A stretch of 64,000 nucleotides of DNA from Bradyrhizobium niftali (GCF_004571025.1 NZ_SPQT01000002.1:186001-250000), one strand, 5' to 3'; shown: positions 8,608-17,634, counted from the first letter of the stretch. Program-made: numbers and translations. The notes: a model not told the origin generated them from the letters alone.

Positions 8608-10614
8608 TTGAGCGGTGCTGAACAGACGCTCTCGGCGAGCCAGCGCGATCTCAGGCTGACGATAGATACGATTCCTGCCCTGGTGTGGTCGACCGGCGCC
8701 GATGGTTCGGTTGATTTCGTAAATCAGCACTATCTCGATTACGTGGGGCTGCCCTCCGAGCAGTTGATGGAGTGGGGCTGGACGACTGCAATTCATCCGG
8801 ACGATCTCAGCGGTCTTGCAGCGATTTGGCGCTCGCTCTTAGCCTCAGGAAAAAGCGGCGAGGCCGAAGCGCGGTTTCGTCGGGCCGACGGCGAATATCG
8901 TTGGCTTCTTCTACGCGCCAACCCCTTGCATGACAGCAACGGAAATATTGTTAAATGGTACGGATTGAATACGGACATTGAAGACCGGCGGCGCGCGGAG
9001 GTTCATCTCGCGGGCGAGAAGCACGTCCTCGAAATGATTGCGTGTGGACGACCTCTTCGCGATATTCTGACCGCGTCATGCAAGCTGTTCGAGGAAGCTG
9101 CCAGCGACTGTTTCTGCGGCATCTATCCGATTGACGGTCGTGGCAAAATATTCGAGTTCGGCGTAGCGCCCTCACTGCCTGCCAGTTACACCGCTCCGAT
9201 CGAGGGAGTGCAGGTCGATTCGGATGACTCTCCACGTGGCCAGTCGATCAGCGAAAAGACCCAAGTGATCGCAGAGGACATTGAATCTGACCCGCGTTGG
9301 ATGCAGGCTCCGTGCCGCGCCCATGTGCTCGATCACGGGCTGCGAGCGGTTTGGAGCACGCCAATTTGCTCGCGCGAGGAATCGGTCATCGGCACGATTT
9401 GTGTGTATCAGCAGAGACCCGGCATTCCGTCTTCACATCACCAGGAAATTATCGCACATATCGCCCAACTTGCGAGCATCGCGATCGAGCGTTCACAGTC
9501 TGAAGATGTGCTCAAGCGCAGCCAATTCTATCTCACTCAGGGGCAACGGATAAGCCTAACGGGTACTTTCGCATGGGATGTGGCCACGGATGAGATCGCG
9601 TTTTCAGGTGAACTCAAGCGCATTTGGGAGTTCGAGCCGAATACGGTGGTGACTTTTGCTCTCCTTCGTGAGCGCACCCACCCGGAGGATCTCCGAAGGA
9701 CCGGTGCCTATTTGGAGCAGGTCCGTGCGGGTTTTGACAACCCCGACTATGAAATGCGCCTGAGCATGCCGGATGGTCGTATCAAATACCTGTGGGTGTG
9801 CGCGCGCGTGGTGAAGCAGGAGGACGGCCGACTGGAATGCCTCGGTGCCATTCAGGACATTACGCGTCGCCGGCTCGCTGAAGATGCGCGTGACACGATT
9901 CGATCGGAGCTGGCACATGTGGGCAGGGTTGCCAGCCTCGGAGCGTTGACGGCATCGATCGCGCACGAGGTAAACCAGCCGCTTGCGTCGATCGTGACAA
10001 GCAGTGAAACGGCATTGCGCTGGCTGAACCAGCCAGAATCCAATTTCGAGAAGGTACAGCAAGTCCTGAAGCGTATCGTCAATGACGCGCGACGTGCCGC
10101 CGATGTCATCGATCGTGTCCGCACGATGGCAAGCAAGGGGACGCCCAGGCAGGCGGAGACTGAGCTCGCTGACATTATTACGGAATGCGCGGCTTCATTG
10201 TATCACGAATTCCAATCGAAGAATGTGTCGAATTCGCTCTATTTGGCGCCCGACCTGCCAAAGGTGATGGTCGACCGCACGCAGTTGCAGCAGGTCATCG
10301 TGAACCTTCTTATCAATGCGGTGCAAGCCATGACCACGTCGGATGTGGCGCCCAGGAATATTGCGATTCGAACACAGCAAGTCGATGCGCAAACGGTGTG
10401 CTGCATCGTCGAAGATAGCGGCCCTGGCATTGACGCGGAGCATCTGCCGCGCCTGTTCGACAGTTTCTTTACGACCAAGGAGACCGGCATGGGGCTGGGC
10501 CTGCCGATCGCCCGGTCAATCATTGAAGCACACAATGGGGTTATTCGAGCCGACAACAAGTCAACCCTCGGTGGGGCGAGACTCATCATCGAGTTGCCCG
10601 CAAGCTTTTCGTGA
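8608..10614 (+). CDS. soluble PAS-GAF-PAS sensor histidine kinase
   Basis: 668 residues with a TTG start. In order: a PAS domain (about 17-135, ending in a DIEDRRRAE coiled coil), a GAF domain (about 140-290, with FCGIYPIDGRG and AVWSTPICSREESVIGTICVY), a PAS_3-type domain (about 300-430), the HisKA box ASIAHEVNQPLASIV (His near 453) and an HATPase domain (LLINAVQAM, DSGPGID, GMGLGLPIARSII). No membrane segments, so it senses in the cytoplasm. The kinase core closely resembles that of the kinases at 4137 and 10731, which suggests lineage-specific expansion of a DctB/FixL-like core. Confidence 0.9.
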   Translation: MSGAEQTLSASQRDLRLTIDTIPALVWSTGADGSVDFVNQHYLDYVGLPSEQLMEWGWTTAIHPDDLSGLAAIWRSLLASGKSGEAEARFRRADGEYRWLLLRANPLHDSNGNIVKWYGLNTDIEDRRRAEVHLAGEKHVLEMIACGRPLRDILTASCKLFEEAASDCFCGIYPIDGRGKIFEFGVAPSLPASYTAPIEGVQVDSDDSPRGQSISEKTQVIAEDIESDPRWMQAPCRAHVLDHGLRAVWSTPICSREESVIGTICVYQQRPGIPSSHHQEIIAHIAQLASIAIERSQSEDVLKRSQFYLTQGQRISLTGTFAWDVATDEIAFSGELKRIWEFEPNTVVTFALLRERTHPEDLRRTGAYLEQVRAGFDNPDYEMRLSMPDGRIKYLWVCARVVKQEDGRLECLGAIQDITRRRLAEDARDTIRSELAHVGRVASLGALTASIAHEVNQPLASIVTSSETALRWLNQPESNFEKVQQVLKRIVNDARRAADVIDRVRTMASKGTPRQAETELADIITECAASLYHEFQSKNVSNSLYLAPDLPKVMVDRTQLQQVIVNLLINAVQAMTTSDVAPRNIAIRTQQVDAQTVCCIVEDSGPGIDAEHLPRLFDSFFTTKETGMGLGLPIARSIIEAHNGVIRADNKSTLGGARLIIELPASFS

Positions 10615-10730
10615 GGGCATAGATGTTTCGCCAATGAAACGCTTTCATTGATGGCGGGCAATTTCGGCCGATGCCGATTGAGACCAGATTTTGTTGAAAA
10701 CGTCCGAGGGTGCGGCCCCAGAGGGTATCG

Positions 10731-12329
10731 ATGGCTTTGCGCGAGCAAGATCTGGTTCTTTCGAGCCTGCCGCCCAGCAGGACGCAGCAGCAGCTAGCCC
10801 TCAGCGTGGCGCTGCTGATCGTGCTGATGGCATTGCTGATATCTATAACAGGCATGCAGCAGGTCAAGCTTGCGGTAATTGACGCTTTGGTGCCGCTTTT
10901 CGGCATGGCTATGTTCGTGAGCGACTCGATTACCGCGGTCCTGCTGTTCACGCAGTTCTCGATCGTGCGTTCGCGTGCGCTTCTTGTGATCTCCAGCGGC
11001 TTTGTCTGGACGGCGCTGGTCGTCATTCCCTGGCTGCTCTCGTTTCCGGGCGTATTTGCCCCCCATGGCCTTCTCGGCGGAAGTTCGTCCGAGATCACGG
11101 TTTGGCTTTACACGTTGTGGCACGCTGGCTTCCCGATATTCGTCATTGCCTTTGCCTTGTTGAAGGATGCACAGCCTGCCAAACGGCTGAGACAACTCCC
11201 CGCTGCAACGGCCATTCTTTCGTGCATTGTTGGTTCGGCAGCTGTCATAGCCGGAGCGACATACGTTCTGGTCGTGTTCCAAGCGCACCTGCCAAGCTTC
11301 ATGATTGATGCAATGAATTTTTCTGTTCTGTGGTACTATACTGCGGCCATCATCGCATTGTTGAGTGCCCTTGCGATCTCGTTGCTTTGGATCCGACGGA
11401 AGTCATTGCTCGATCTATGGCTGATGGTCGTCATGCTCGTTTTTCTGACCGAAGTCCTTATAAGTAGTTTTCCGGTTTCAGCGCGCTTCAGTCTTGGCTG
11501 GTATGCGGGAAGGACTTGCAGTCTGCTGTCCGGCAGCCTCATTCTGATTGTTCTGTTGTATGAAATCACCATAGTTTACGCGCGCCTGATCGGTGCCGTC
11601 CGCGCCCAGAGCCGCGAACGCGGTGCGCGTCTGATCACTGGCGATGCGGTGGCAGCCACGATCGCGCACGAGATAAAACAGCCGTTGTCAACGATCATAA
11701 CCAGAGCTGAAACGGGTTTGCGCTGGCTTGATCGCGCTTCGCCGGAAATCGATAAAGCCAAGGAGCAATTCGCAGAGATCGTCGCGAATGGTCGTCGCGC
11801 GGGCGCGGTGATGGACGGCATTCGGGGGAACTTCAAGAAAGATCCCCGCATTAGAACGTGGCTCGATGTTAACGTCCTCATCGAAGAAACCCTCACTTTG
11901 GTGCACGGTGATCTGCAGCAACATCGGATACTGGTTCGTACGGAACCGCACGCAGGGCTACCGCAGATCATGGGCGATCGAATTCAGCTTCAGCAAGTGC
12001 TGCTGAACCTGATCACCAACGCCATCGAGGCAATGGCTGGCAAGCAAGGGCTTCGTGTCCTGGGTGTGAGGTCCGAGGTGGGCAAAGAAGGTAACGTAGT
12101 TGTATCGGTGGCGGATACTGGAAAAGGCATCCAGTCGCAGGAAATCGATCAGATATTCAACCCGTTGTTCACGACCAAGCCTGATGGGATGGGGATGGGC
12201 CTCTCAATCTGTCGTTCCATCGTCGAATCCCACGATGGAAGCTTACTGGTCTTCCCGAACTCGCCTGAGGGCGCCGTGTTTCAAATGGTTCTGCACGCGA
12301 GTACGACAACAGCGCTTGCATCTGTTTGA
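10731..12329 (+). CDS. MASE4-like integral membrane sensor histidine kinase
   Basis: 532 residues from ATG 10731 with a GAGGG upstream. The first 270 residues hold about eight hydrophobic segments, matching a MASE4-type integral membrane sensor. The HisKA box ATIAHEIKQPLSTII follows (His near 313), then the HATPase domain (NLITNAIEAM, DTGKGIQ, GMGMGLSICRSIVESH). It has no receiver. It begins 116 bases after the soluble kinase on the same strand. Two large kinases in a row with one single-domain regulator leave the partner assignment open. Confidence 0.88.
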   Translation: MALREQDLVLSSLPPSRTQQQLALSVALLIVLMALLISITGMQQVKLAVIDALVPLFGMAMFVSDSITAVLLFTQFSIVRSRALLVISSGFVWTALVVIPWLLSFPGVFAPHGLLGGSSSEITVWLYTLWHAGFPIFVIAFALLKDAQPAKRLRQLPAATAILSCIVGSAAVIAGATYVLVVFQAHLPSFMIDAMNFSVLWYYTAAIIALLSALAISLLWIRRKSLLDLWLMVVMLVFLTEVLISSFPVSARFSLGWYAGRTCSLLSGSLILIVLLYEITIVYARLIGAVRAQSRERGARLITGDAVAATIAHEIKQPLSTIITRAETGLRWLDRASPEIDKAKEQFAEIVANGRRAGAVMDGIRGNFKKDPRIRTWLDVNVLIEETLTLVHGDLQQHRILVRTEPHAGLPQIMGDRIQLQQVLLNLITNAIEAMAGKQGLRVLGVRSEVGKEGNVVVSVADTGKGIQSQEIDQIFNPLFTTKPDGMGMGLSICRSIVESHDGSLLVFPNSPEGAVFQMVLHASTTTALASV

Positions 12330-13211
12330 TGGAACGGGCGGCTGCTTATTTTGCTTCGAGCTGTCGACGCTTCGTCTCCTAACACCAACGTAAGGGCTGG
12401 ACGAGACCTGCGCCCAATGGAGAGGCCGCAGTTCGGCGCGTTAGCGTTTGGCATCCTTCTCAGTGGAGTCACAGCCAGCCCAGCTGGATGAAGGACCAAA
12501 GCGCGATCATGGATTACGTGACGTCCTCAAGACTGACTCGGCGCTTGTGCTGACGTCGGCTACGTCGTTTGTCTTGGTTGGAGCAACTGTCGCACATGTC
12601 CGTACCCTTGCCGGTGGCATGCTCTGGGAATCGGGAACCGCGACGCCGCCAGCGCCCCTCCGTCCGGGGCCCTGGATGTCTTTCACAGCACGCGCAGGAC
12701 ACGCAATGTTTCGATCGTATCGAGCGCGGACGGTATCTGTCGGAGCTCAGCGATTGCGGGGCCTGTCATACCGCGCCCCGGCGCTCAGCCGTTCGCAGGT
12801 GGGCTGGCGCTGCAGACGTCGTTCGGCAGGATCGTCGCGCCGAATATCACCCCGGACCGGGAGACCGGTATCGGCAACATGACCGATCAGGAGTTCTTGT
12901 GGGAGCAGCGGCGAGGCCGAAGGTACCTTTGTTATCTCTGACGGTATTTGAGGCTCTGTTCGAGCTTGACTATTGTTAGACTTAGTCACGTACAGGGCGC
13001 CATCCCGTCGATAGACGCCGATTGGTAGCGGAATTGCCAGTAATTCGTGAGGAGCAATTTTTTCTGTGAATACAAGACCAAAAAATTGCGGCGGGTATAC
13101 CGTCGGCATTTGTCCGTCAGACCTGAAAATTTGTGCTTGCAAATCAACGGCGAAACGTCGTTCGAAATGATAGAGTGGGAGTAGGGGCGGCTAAGCGCGG
13201 TGGCGGATTAA
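12330..13211. other. long region without an intact gene
   Basis: About 880 bases between the MASE4 kinase and a truncated hydrolase. The only recognisable content is a cytochrome c remnant at about 12686-12917. From about 12940 to 13200 the base composition becomes AT-richer than the surroundings and nothing recognisable is encoded. The stretch looks like decayed accessory DNA. Confidence 0.6.
12686..12917 (+). pseudogene. remnant of a membrane-bound dehydrogenase cytochrome c subunit
   Basis: Reads as ...FDRIERGRYLSELSDCGACHTAP, the first haem-binding CxxCH of alcohol/gluconate/aldehyde dehydrogenase cytochrome c subunits. After one extra C in the run near 12779 the next frame continues with GAQPFAGGLALQTSFG, then RIVAPNITPDRETGIG and NMTDQEFL. 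These are the standard next motifs of that family. No start codon, signal peptide or later haem sites remain, so only about 75 of the usual 400 or more residues survive. Such cytochromes take electrons from IorAB-type hydroxylases like the one at the window start. Confidence 0.75.
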
Positions 13212-13273
13212 ATGTCGCCTGGGTTTCTCAAGCGGTATGTCTCGTCAGCCGATGAACATAAATTTGTTAGGCG

Positions 13274-13511
13274 CATGCCGCGCGAAGACCATGACATCGG
13301 CGCGGTCGCTTCGACCACCACGGACGGCCGTCCCATGACCTTCGCAAAGATGCTGGAGGAGACCTACACCGACGGCATCGCCGTGCTGCACCGGGGCAGG
13401 CTGATCTATGAGCGCTATTTCGGCGCGCTGAAGCCGCACAAGCCGCATATCGGGATGTCGGTGATGAAGTCGTTCACGGGCGTGCTCGCCGGCATGGTGG
13501 TCGCCGAGGGC
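13274..13511 (+). pseudogene. truncated copy of a serine hydrolase (beta-lactamase family)
   Basis: About 79 residues that match residues around 78-156 of the intact hydrolase at 23723-24982: HDIGAVAS, DGRPMTFAKMLEETY, YFGALKPHKPHIGMSV. The nucleotide match is high, roughly 85-90% by eye. The catalytic SxxK motif survives as SVMK. The N-terminus is replaced by unrelated sequence and the match ends abruptly at about 13511 (VVAEGT), shortly before an integrase remnant. It would be translated from 13212 as a 116-residue chimera, but all of the fold after the first motif is missing. Confidence 0.85.
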
Positions 13512-13544
13512 ACGTTTTTAGGGGCTCCGTTTCGGTCGGTTCTG

Positions 13545-13567
13545 TACCATCATGGACCATGATGGTA
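13545..13567. promoter_or_regulatory. perfect 23-bp palindrome before an integrase remnant
   Basis: TACCATCATGG, one central A, then CCATGATGGTA: two perfect 11-bp arms. It lies 30 bases upstream of the TTG of the integrase fragment and just after the point where the hydrolase copy breaks off. The form suits a dimeric repressor operator or a recombination-related site; the binding protein is unknown. Confidence 0.55.
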
Positions 13568-13596
13568 TCTGGCGGCGAACCCGAACGGAGAATACC

Positions 13597-13749
13597 TTGT
13601 TGACCGATACGGGACTTCAGAAGCTCAAGCCTGGCGAGAAGCTTTACAAGCGCGGCGACCGCGACGGCATGTACGTTGCCGTCCTGCCCATCAACAGGCG
13701 CAAGCAGATCTCGGAAAGTGGCGACCACACCATCAAGGTGGTGCGTTGA
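13597..13749 (+). pseudogene. N-terminal remnant of a tyrosine recombinase (phage/island integrase)
   Basis: From TTG 13597 the frame reads LTDTGLQKLKPGEKLYKRGD then RDGMYVAVLP, the typical start of the DUF4102 arm-binding domain in proteobacterial island integrases. The similarity ends at about 13686; the frame closes at 13749 after an unrelated tail. A full integrase is about 400 residues with a catalytic RHRY domain, none of which is present. GGAGA precedes the TTG. It marks an old mobile-element boundary. Confidence 0.7.
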
Positions 13750-14132
13750 TGCGCGCTGCGTTGAAAGTGGTGATGGCCGCAATATTTGCTATGCCGGCTG
13801 CGGTGGCTCTGGCGAAGTCTCCGGACTGCGCGAGTTGGCCCACCAACATGGCCCTCACGCACCTCAAGAACGCCGGCCTGATTGATATCCCATCAGTGAT
13901 CGAGGCGCAGACCAAGGCCGTTCGTCTCGCATCCGAAAAGATCGGCAAAGACCTCTACCAGCAGGTTTACGACATCACGTTTCACACCAAGGATGGCAAG
14001 ACCATCGAGGTCATCACGAAAAGCCGAGCATCAAGCGAGGAATGCTCGATGAGCGCCGTCGACGTCTACGTGGTGTCGAACAAAATCGGCGGGTCGGCAG
14101 AGCAGCCATCTGAGGGCACGACTAAGAAGTGA
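13749..14132 (+). CDS. secreted hypothetical protein
   Basis: 127 residues with a Sec signal peptide (MRAALKVVMAAIFAMPAAVALA). The mature part has two cysteines (PDCASWP and SSEECSM) that could form a disulfide, and a KTIEVITKS strand. No domain was recognised. Its ATG overlaps the stop of the integrase-remnant frame (TGATG), so translation may be coupled. A strong hairpin follows at 14201. Confidence 0.65.
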   Translation: MRAALKVVMAAIFAMPAAVALAKSPDCASWPTNMALTHLKNAGLIDIPSVIEAQTKAVRLASEKIGKDLYQQVYDITFHTKDGKTIEVITKSRASSEECSMSAVDVYVVSNKIGGSAEQPSEGTTKK

Positions 14133-14200
14133 TCCGGCTGCACCGAAAGCTCAAGAACTGTAATTGACCCGCAGCGTACCCCAGGGTGATGGGGAATATT

Positions 14201-14239
14201 CGGTCGCGCGCTGCTCCAAGAAATTGGCGCGCGCGACCG
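14201..14239. terminator. bidirectional hairpin between convergent genes
   Basis: CGGTCGCGCGC at 14201-14211 pairs perfectly with GCGCGCGACCG at 14229-14239 around a 17-base loop. It lies between the ends of the secreted protein gene and the oppositely oriented NAD(P)-binding gene. No strong T-run, so termination efficiency is uncertain. Confidence 0.5.
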
Positions 14240-14272
14240 GTTCTCGGTGTCGATCATACGGTCCTAGATCTA

Positions 14273-14866
14273 CTACTGCTCCTTCTTGAATAGATCCTGG
14301 AAGATGAGCTGACCCCAGACGCGGCCGCGTGCGTGCACTAGTGCGCCACCCTCGTTGAGCTTGCCCAGCTTGACGGGTGCGAAGCCGAGTTGCTTGGCCA
14401 GGGCCGCCACGGGAGCGATCGCGTCCTCGTCGTCACCAGACAGGAAGACGACCCGGTGCCCGCCCTCGACGATCGGATCGGCAGCCAGTTTGGCCGCACC
14501 CAGGTGATTGAAACCTTTCACGAGCCTGGCGCCGGTGAACGCCTTCGCGACAACGGCGGAGGACAGAAGACCGTCCAGCTCTTCTCCAAACCCGTTGGTC
14601 GCGTCGATGATCGTCTTGCCTTGCCAGCTCGGCAGGGCCTTCGCAACCTCGCGATGCTCCCCGAACGGGACCGCCAGGATAATGGTGTCGGCCTCCAGCG
14701 CTTCCCGCAGCGACTTGGCGACGACCGTGGGGCCGATCGCCCGAGCCTGCGGTGCCAGCGCCTCGGGCGGCCGGCGGCTCGCGACAGTTACCTCGATGTT
14801 CTTGCGGGCGAAGGCATGGGCGAGGGCCTGGCCGATCTTGCCGAATCCTATGATTGCGTAGCTCAT
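14273..14866 (-). CDS. NADPH-dependent F420 reductase-like oxidoreductase
   Basis: 197 residues with an N-terminal Rossmann fold (MSYAIIGFGKIGQALAHAFA; VASRRP after the second strand suggests NADP preference). The conserved KGFNHLGA and VFLSGDDEDA segments are typical of the NAD(P)-binding F420-reductase-like family. In bacteria without F420 such proteins reduce other small substrates; the substrate is unknown. The start at 14866 follows a purine-rich GGAGAAGC. It lies 16 bases after the SDR gene on the same strand, so the two form an operon. Confidence 0.82.
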   Translation of the reverse strand: MSYAIIGFGKIGQALAHAFARKNIEVTVASRRPPEALAPQARAIGPTVVAKSLREALEADTIILAVPFGEHREVAKALPSWQGKTIIDATNGFGEELDGLLSSAVVAKAFTGARLVKGFNHLGAAKLAADPIVEGGHRVVFLSGDDEDAIAPVAALAKQLGFAPVKLGKLNEGGALVHARGRVWGQLIFQDLFKKEQ

Positions 14867-14882
14867 AATGCTTCTCCGTTTT

Positions 14883-15617
14883 TCAGATGGCCGAGAAGCC
14901 GCCGTCGACAGACAACTCCACCCCATTCACGAAGCTCGAATCGTCCGAAGCAAGAAACAGCGCGACCGCCGCGATTTCCTCAGGACGCCCCATCGTTCCC
15001 CGCGGGATCAGGGATTCGAACATCCGCTTCGCCTCCTCGGTGAGAACCTGGTCCTGCATCGGTGTGGCGATCGGCCCCGGGCTCAGCACGTTCACCCGGA
15101 TATTCCTGCCCTTCAGTTCGTTGAGCCAGGTGCGTGCGAATGAGCGCAACGCCGTCTTGCTCGCCGCATACACGCCGTAACCGGGAAAACCTTTCACCGA
15201 CGCAACGGACCCGGTCATGAAGATGGATCCGCCATCGCTGAACAGCGGCAAGGCCTTCTGAACCGTAAACAGCGTGCCGCGCGTATTCAGGCCGAAGGTC
15301 GCATCGAAATGCTGCTCGGTAATCTCGCCCAGTGGGACGGCTTCGCCGATGCCGGCGCTCGCGTACAGGACGTCGATCCTGCCCTTGTCCCGCTTGACCG
15401 TGTCGAACAGGCGGTCGAGGTCGGCGAGATTGGCCGCGTCGCCGCGCACGCCGGTCACGTTCCGGCCGATCAGCTTGACGGCCTCGTCGAGCGCCTCCTG
15501 CCTCCGGCCCGTGATGAAGACATAGGCGCCTTCTTCAACGAACCGGCTGGCGCTCGCCAGCGCCATGCCGCTCGATCCGCCCGTGATGACTGCAACCTTA
15601 CCTTCAAGCTTTCCCAT
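14883..15617 (-). CDS. SDR family oxidoreductase
   Basis: 244 residues, classical short-chain dehydrogenase. The cofactor motif is a variant (TGGSSGMALASA for TGxxxGIG); SAG follows at about 88; the catalytic Ser is in MTGSVAS and the YxxxK is YAASK; the PGPIATPMQDQ loop and C-terminal NGVELSVDGGFSAI are standard. First gene of an operon with the F420-reductase-like gene. It is transcribed away from a LysR gene 285 bases off, the usual arrangement of a LysR regulator with its target. Confidence 0.87.
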   Translation of the reverse strand: MGKLEGKVAVITGGSSGMALASASRFVEEGAYVFITGRRQEALDEAVKLIGRNVTGVRGDAANLADLDRLFDTVKRDKGRIDVLYASAGIGEAVPLGEITEQHFDATFGLNTRGTLFTVQKALPLFSDGGSIFMTGSVASVKGFPGYGVYAASKTALRSFARTWLNELKGRNIRVNVLSPGPIATPMQDQVLTEEAKRMFESLIPRGTMGRPEEIAAVALFLASDDSSFVNGVELSVDGGFSAI

Positions 15618-15902
15618 GACTTCTCCATTCGTGGTGTCGGTCGGGACAGCATCTGCCCCCGAGAACCTCGAGATGGGTCTGCCGGCGTCAGGCGTTGAGT
15701 GCGGAAGCGCGCACATCGGTGGTGCGAAATCGATCCGGCTGGACGACTGACGCCAGCCGCGACGATCGGTGTCCGCCGTTTGGACTCGGGCGCTTGTCGG
15801 CACGGGCTGTGATAATCGCCCCGCGCCACCCACATACGAGATGCTGTTCGATGGGTTGGATACGGGCTTTGGAAGGCGCACCGTGCGGTGCGAGATTGCA
15901 CC

Positions 15903-16799
15903 ATGATCGACTGGGATGACGTTCGCTACTTTCTTGCCGTCGCGCGCGGAGGCTCGGTGCGGGCTGCCGCCGAGCGCCTCGGTGTGAACCACGCGACCGT
16001 GCTGCGACGCATCGCCCAACTCGAGGAACGCCTCGGGGTCCACATGTTCGAAAAGCTGCCTTCGGGCTACCGCCTGACGGCTGCGGGCGAGGAGGTCCTC
16101 GAGTTCGCGGACCAGATGGAAGCGTCGTCGCACCAGCTGGAGACGCGCGTCTTCGGGCGCGACCAGAGCGTGCGCGGGCTTCTGCGGGTGACGCTGGCGC
16201 CGCCGCTTGCGACTCACCTGCTCATGCCTGATTTCGCCGATTTCGCGCGTCTGCATCCGGACATCGAGATGGACATCCTGTCGTTCGGTGAGCTGGCAAA
16301 TCTGACCAACCGGGAGGCGGACGTCGCGATCCGCGTCGTCTACGACCGCAAGACCCTGCCGCTCAATCTTCACGGCCTGAAGGGACCGGAGGTGTTCGGC
16401 GGCGTCTACATGTCCCGGGATCGACTGGCCGCGTGGCGTGCCGGCGCGCCTGATCCTGTCAGGTGGATCGTCATCAGCATTCATGGAATTCCGGATTGGG
16501 CGAGCGAGGGTGAGGTCCGCACCACCGGCGTTCCGTTCAGGGTCACAGACGCCGGGGCGCAGATCGTTGCTGTCAGGCAAGGGATCGGGATGACGACACT
16601 GCCGTGCTTTGTCGGAGACGCCGACCCCCTGCTGGTGAGGGTGCCGGGCACCGATCTGCACATGTACGGAACGCTCTGGCTTCTCACACAGGGGGAGACA
16701 CGCAAGACCAAGCGCGTGCAGCTCTTCACCGAGTTCGTATCCCGCAGGCTCGCCGCGTACGCGCCGCTTCTCGCGGGGCTGTCCGTATCGCGCGACTGA
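15903..16799 (+). CDS. LysR family transcriptional regulator
   Basis: 298 residues. N-terminal winged helix-turn-helix (DDVRYFLAVARGGSVRAAAE, then NHATVLRRIAQLEERLG), then a periplasmic-binding-protein-like effector domain. Start ATG 15903 (MIDWDDVRYF). It is divergent from the SDR/F420-reductase-like operon and probably controls it; the 285-base gap holds both promoters. Confidence 0.88.
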   Translation: MIDWDDVRYFLAVARGGSVRAAAERLGVNHATVLRRIAQLEERLGVHMFEKLPSGYRLTAAGEEVLEFADQMEASSHQLETRVFGRDQSVRGLLRVTLAPPLATHLLMPDFADFARLHPDIEMDILSFGELANLTNREADVAIRVVYDRKTLPLNLHGLKGPEVFGGVYMSRDRLAAWRAGAPDPVRWIVISIHGIPDWASEGEVRTTGVPFRVTDAGAQIVAVRQGIGMTTLPCFVGDADPLLVRVPGTDLHMYGTLWLLTQGETRKTKRVQLFTEFVSRRLAAYAPLLAGLSVSRD

Positions 16800-16830
16800 T
16801 GTGCGGCAGGTTGCTAGATTCCGAGCAAAC

Positions 16831-16856
16831 GCTCCCGACACCGAAGTGCCGGGAGC
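16831..16856. terminator. hairpin between convergent LysR and hydrolase genes
   Basis: GCTCCCG and CGGGAGC enclose an inner CAC/GTG stem and a small loop. It lies in the 64 bases between two converging genes, the position expected for a shared terminator. Confidence 0.55.
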
Positions 16857-16863
16857 AGGTTCG

Positions 16864-17634
16864 TCACTTCGCGAGCGCGGCCTTTTCGATGACCTCAGCG
16901 ACTTGCTTCGCATGGACGACGAGCGAGGCATGGCTGCCGGCGACTTCCGTCGTCTGGGCCTTGATCCTGGCCGCGAACGATTTCTGGGCCTCGGGCGCGA
17001 GCACCTTGTCCTTGGTGCTGATGACATAGAACGTCGGCTTGTCGTGCCAGGCTGCAATGTCGACCGGGGCCTCGAACGCAACGTGGTTCAACGGTAGCTG
17101 CGAGTTGGCCAGGTGCACGGCGATTTCCGGAGGAAGGTCAGCCGCGACGGCCGACGGAAACACCTTGGGGTCGATGTACAGATTGCCCTTCGCGTCGGGA
17201 TGGATCGCACTGCCGCCTTCGGTCGGCGGGCCGGCCTTGGCGAGCGACGCCAGGGATTCACCGACTTCGGGTGCGAAGGCGGAGACATAGACCAGCGCCG
17301 AGATCTTGGGATCGTTGCCGGCTTGCGTGATCACCACGCCGCCCCATGAATGGCCGACAAGAACAGTCTTGCCGTCCTGCTTCGCGAGCGCCTGCTTGGT
17401 GGCATCGACGTCGGCGGCGAGCGAGGTGAGCGGATTTTCCACGAGCGTGACGCGGTAGCCTTTCTTCGTGAGAATATCGGCAACGGGCTGCCAGCTCGTC
17501 TGGTCCACGAACGCGCCGTGCACGAGCACGATGTTGTGGGCTGCGCCCTTGGGCAGTTCGGCGGAATAAGCGGAGCCGACCAATGTCGTTCCGGCCAGGA
17601 GCACGGTGGCGGCTGAGAGGAGGATATTTCGCAT
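16864..17634 (-). CDS. exported alpha/beta hydrolase
   Basis: 256 residues with a Sec signal (MRNILLSAATVLLAG...SAYSA, about 24 residues). The mature part is an alpha/beta hydrolase with VLVHGAFVDQTSW as the oxyanion region, nucleophile elbow GHSWGG, a likely acid in STKDKVLAPE and a catalytic His in GSHASLVVH. This is the salicylate-esterase/EstC-like branch. It is transcribed away from an AraC-type gene, its likely regulator. The substrate is unknown. Confidence 0.85.
   Translation of the reverse strand: MRNILLSAATVLLAGTTLVGSAYSAELPKGAAHNIVLVHGAFVDQTSWQPVADILTKKGYRVTLVENPLTSLAADVDATKQALAKQDGKTVLVGHSWGGVVITQAGNDPKISALVYVSAFAPEVGESLASLAKAGPPTEGGSAIHPDAKGNLYIDPKVFPSAVAADLPPEIAVHLANSQLPLNHVAFEAPVDIAAWHDKPTFYVISTKDKVLAPEAQKSFAARIKAQTTEVAGSHASLVVHAKQVAEVIEKAALAK

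Noticed and set aside
15618..17081. The minus-strand frame of the SDR gene stays open upstream to 17081 (732 codons in all)
   Set aside because: The extension is antisense to the LysR gene and part of the hydrolase region, with low-complexity Arg-rich translation. Only the last 244 residues are an SDR protein.
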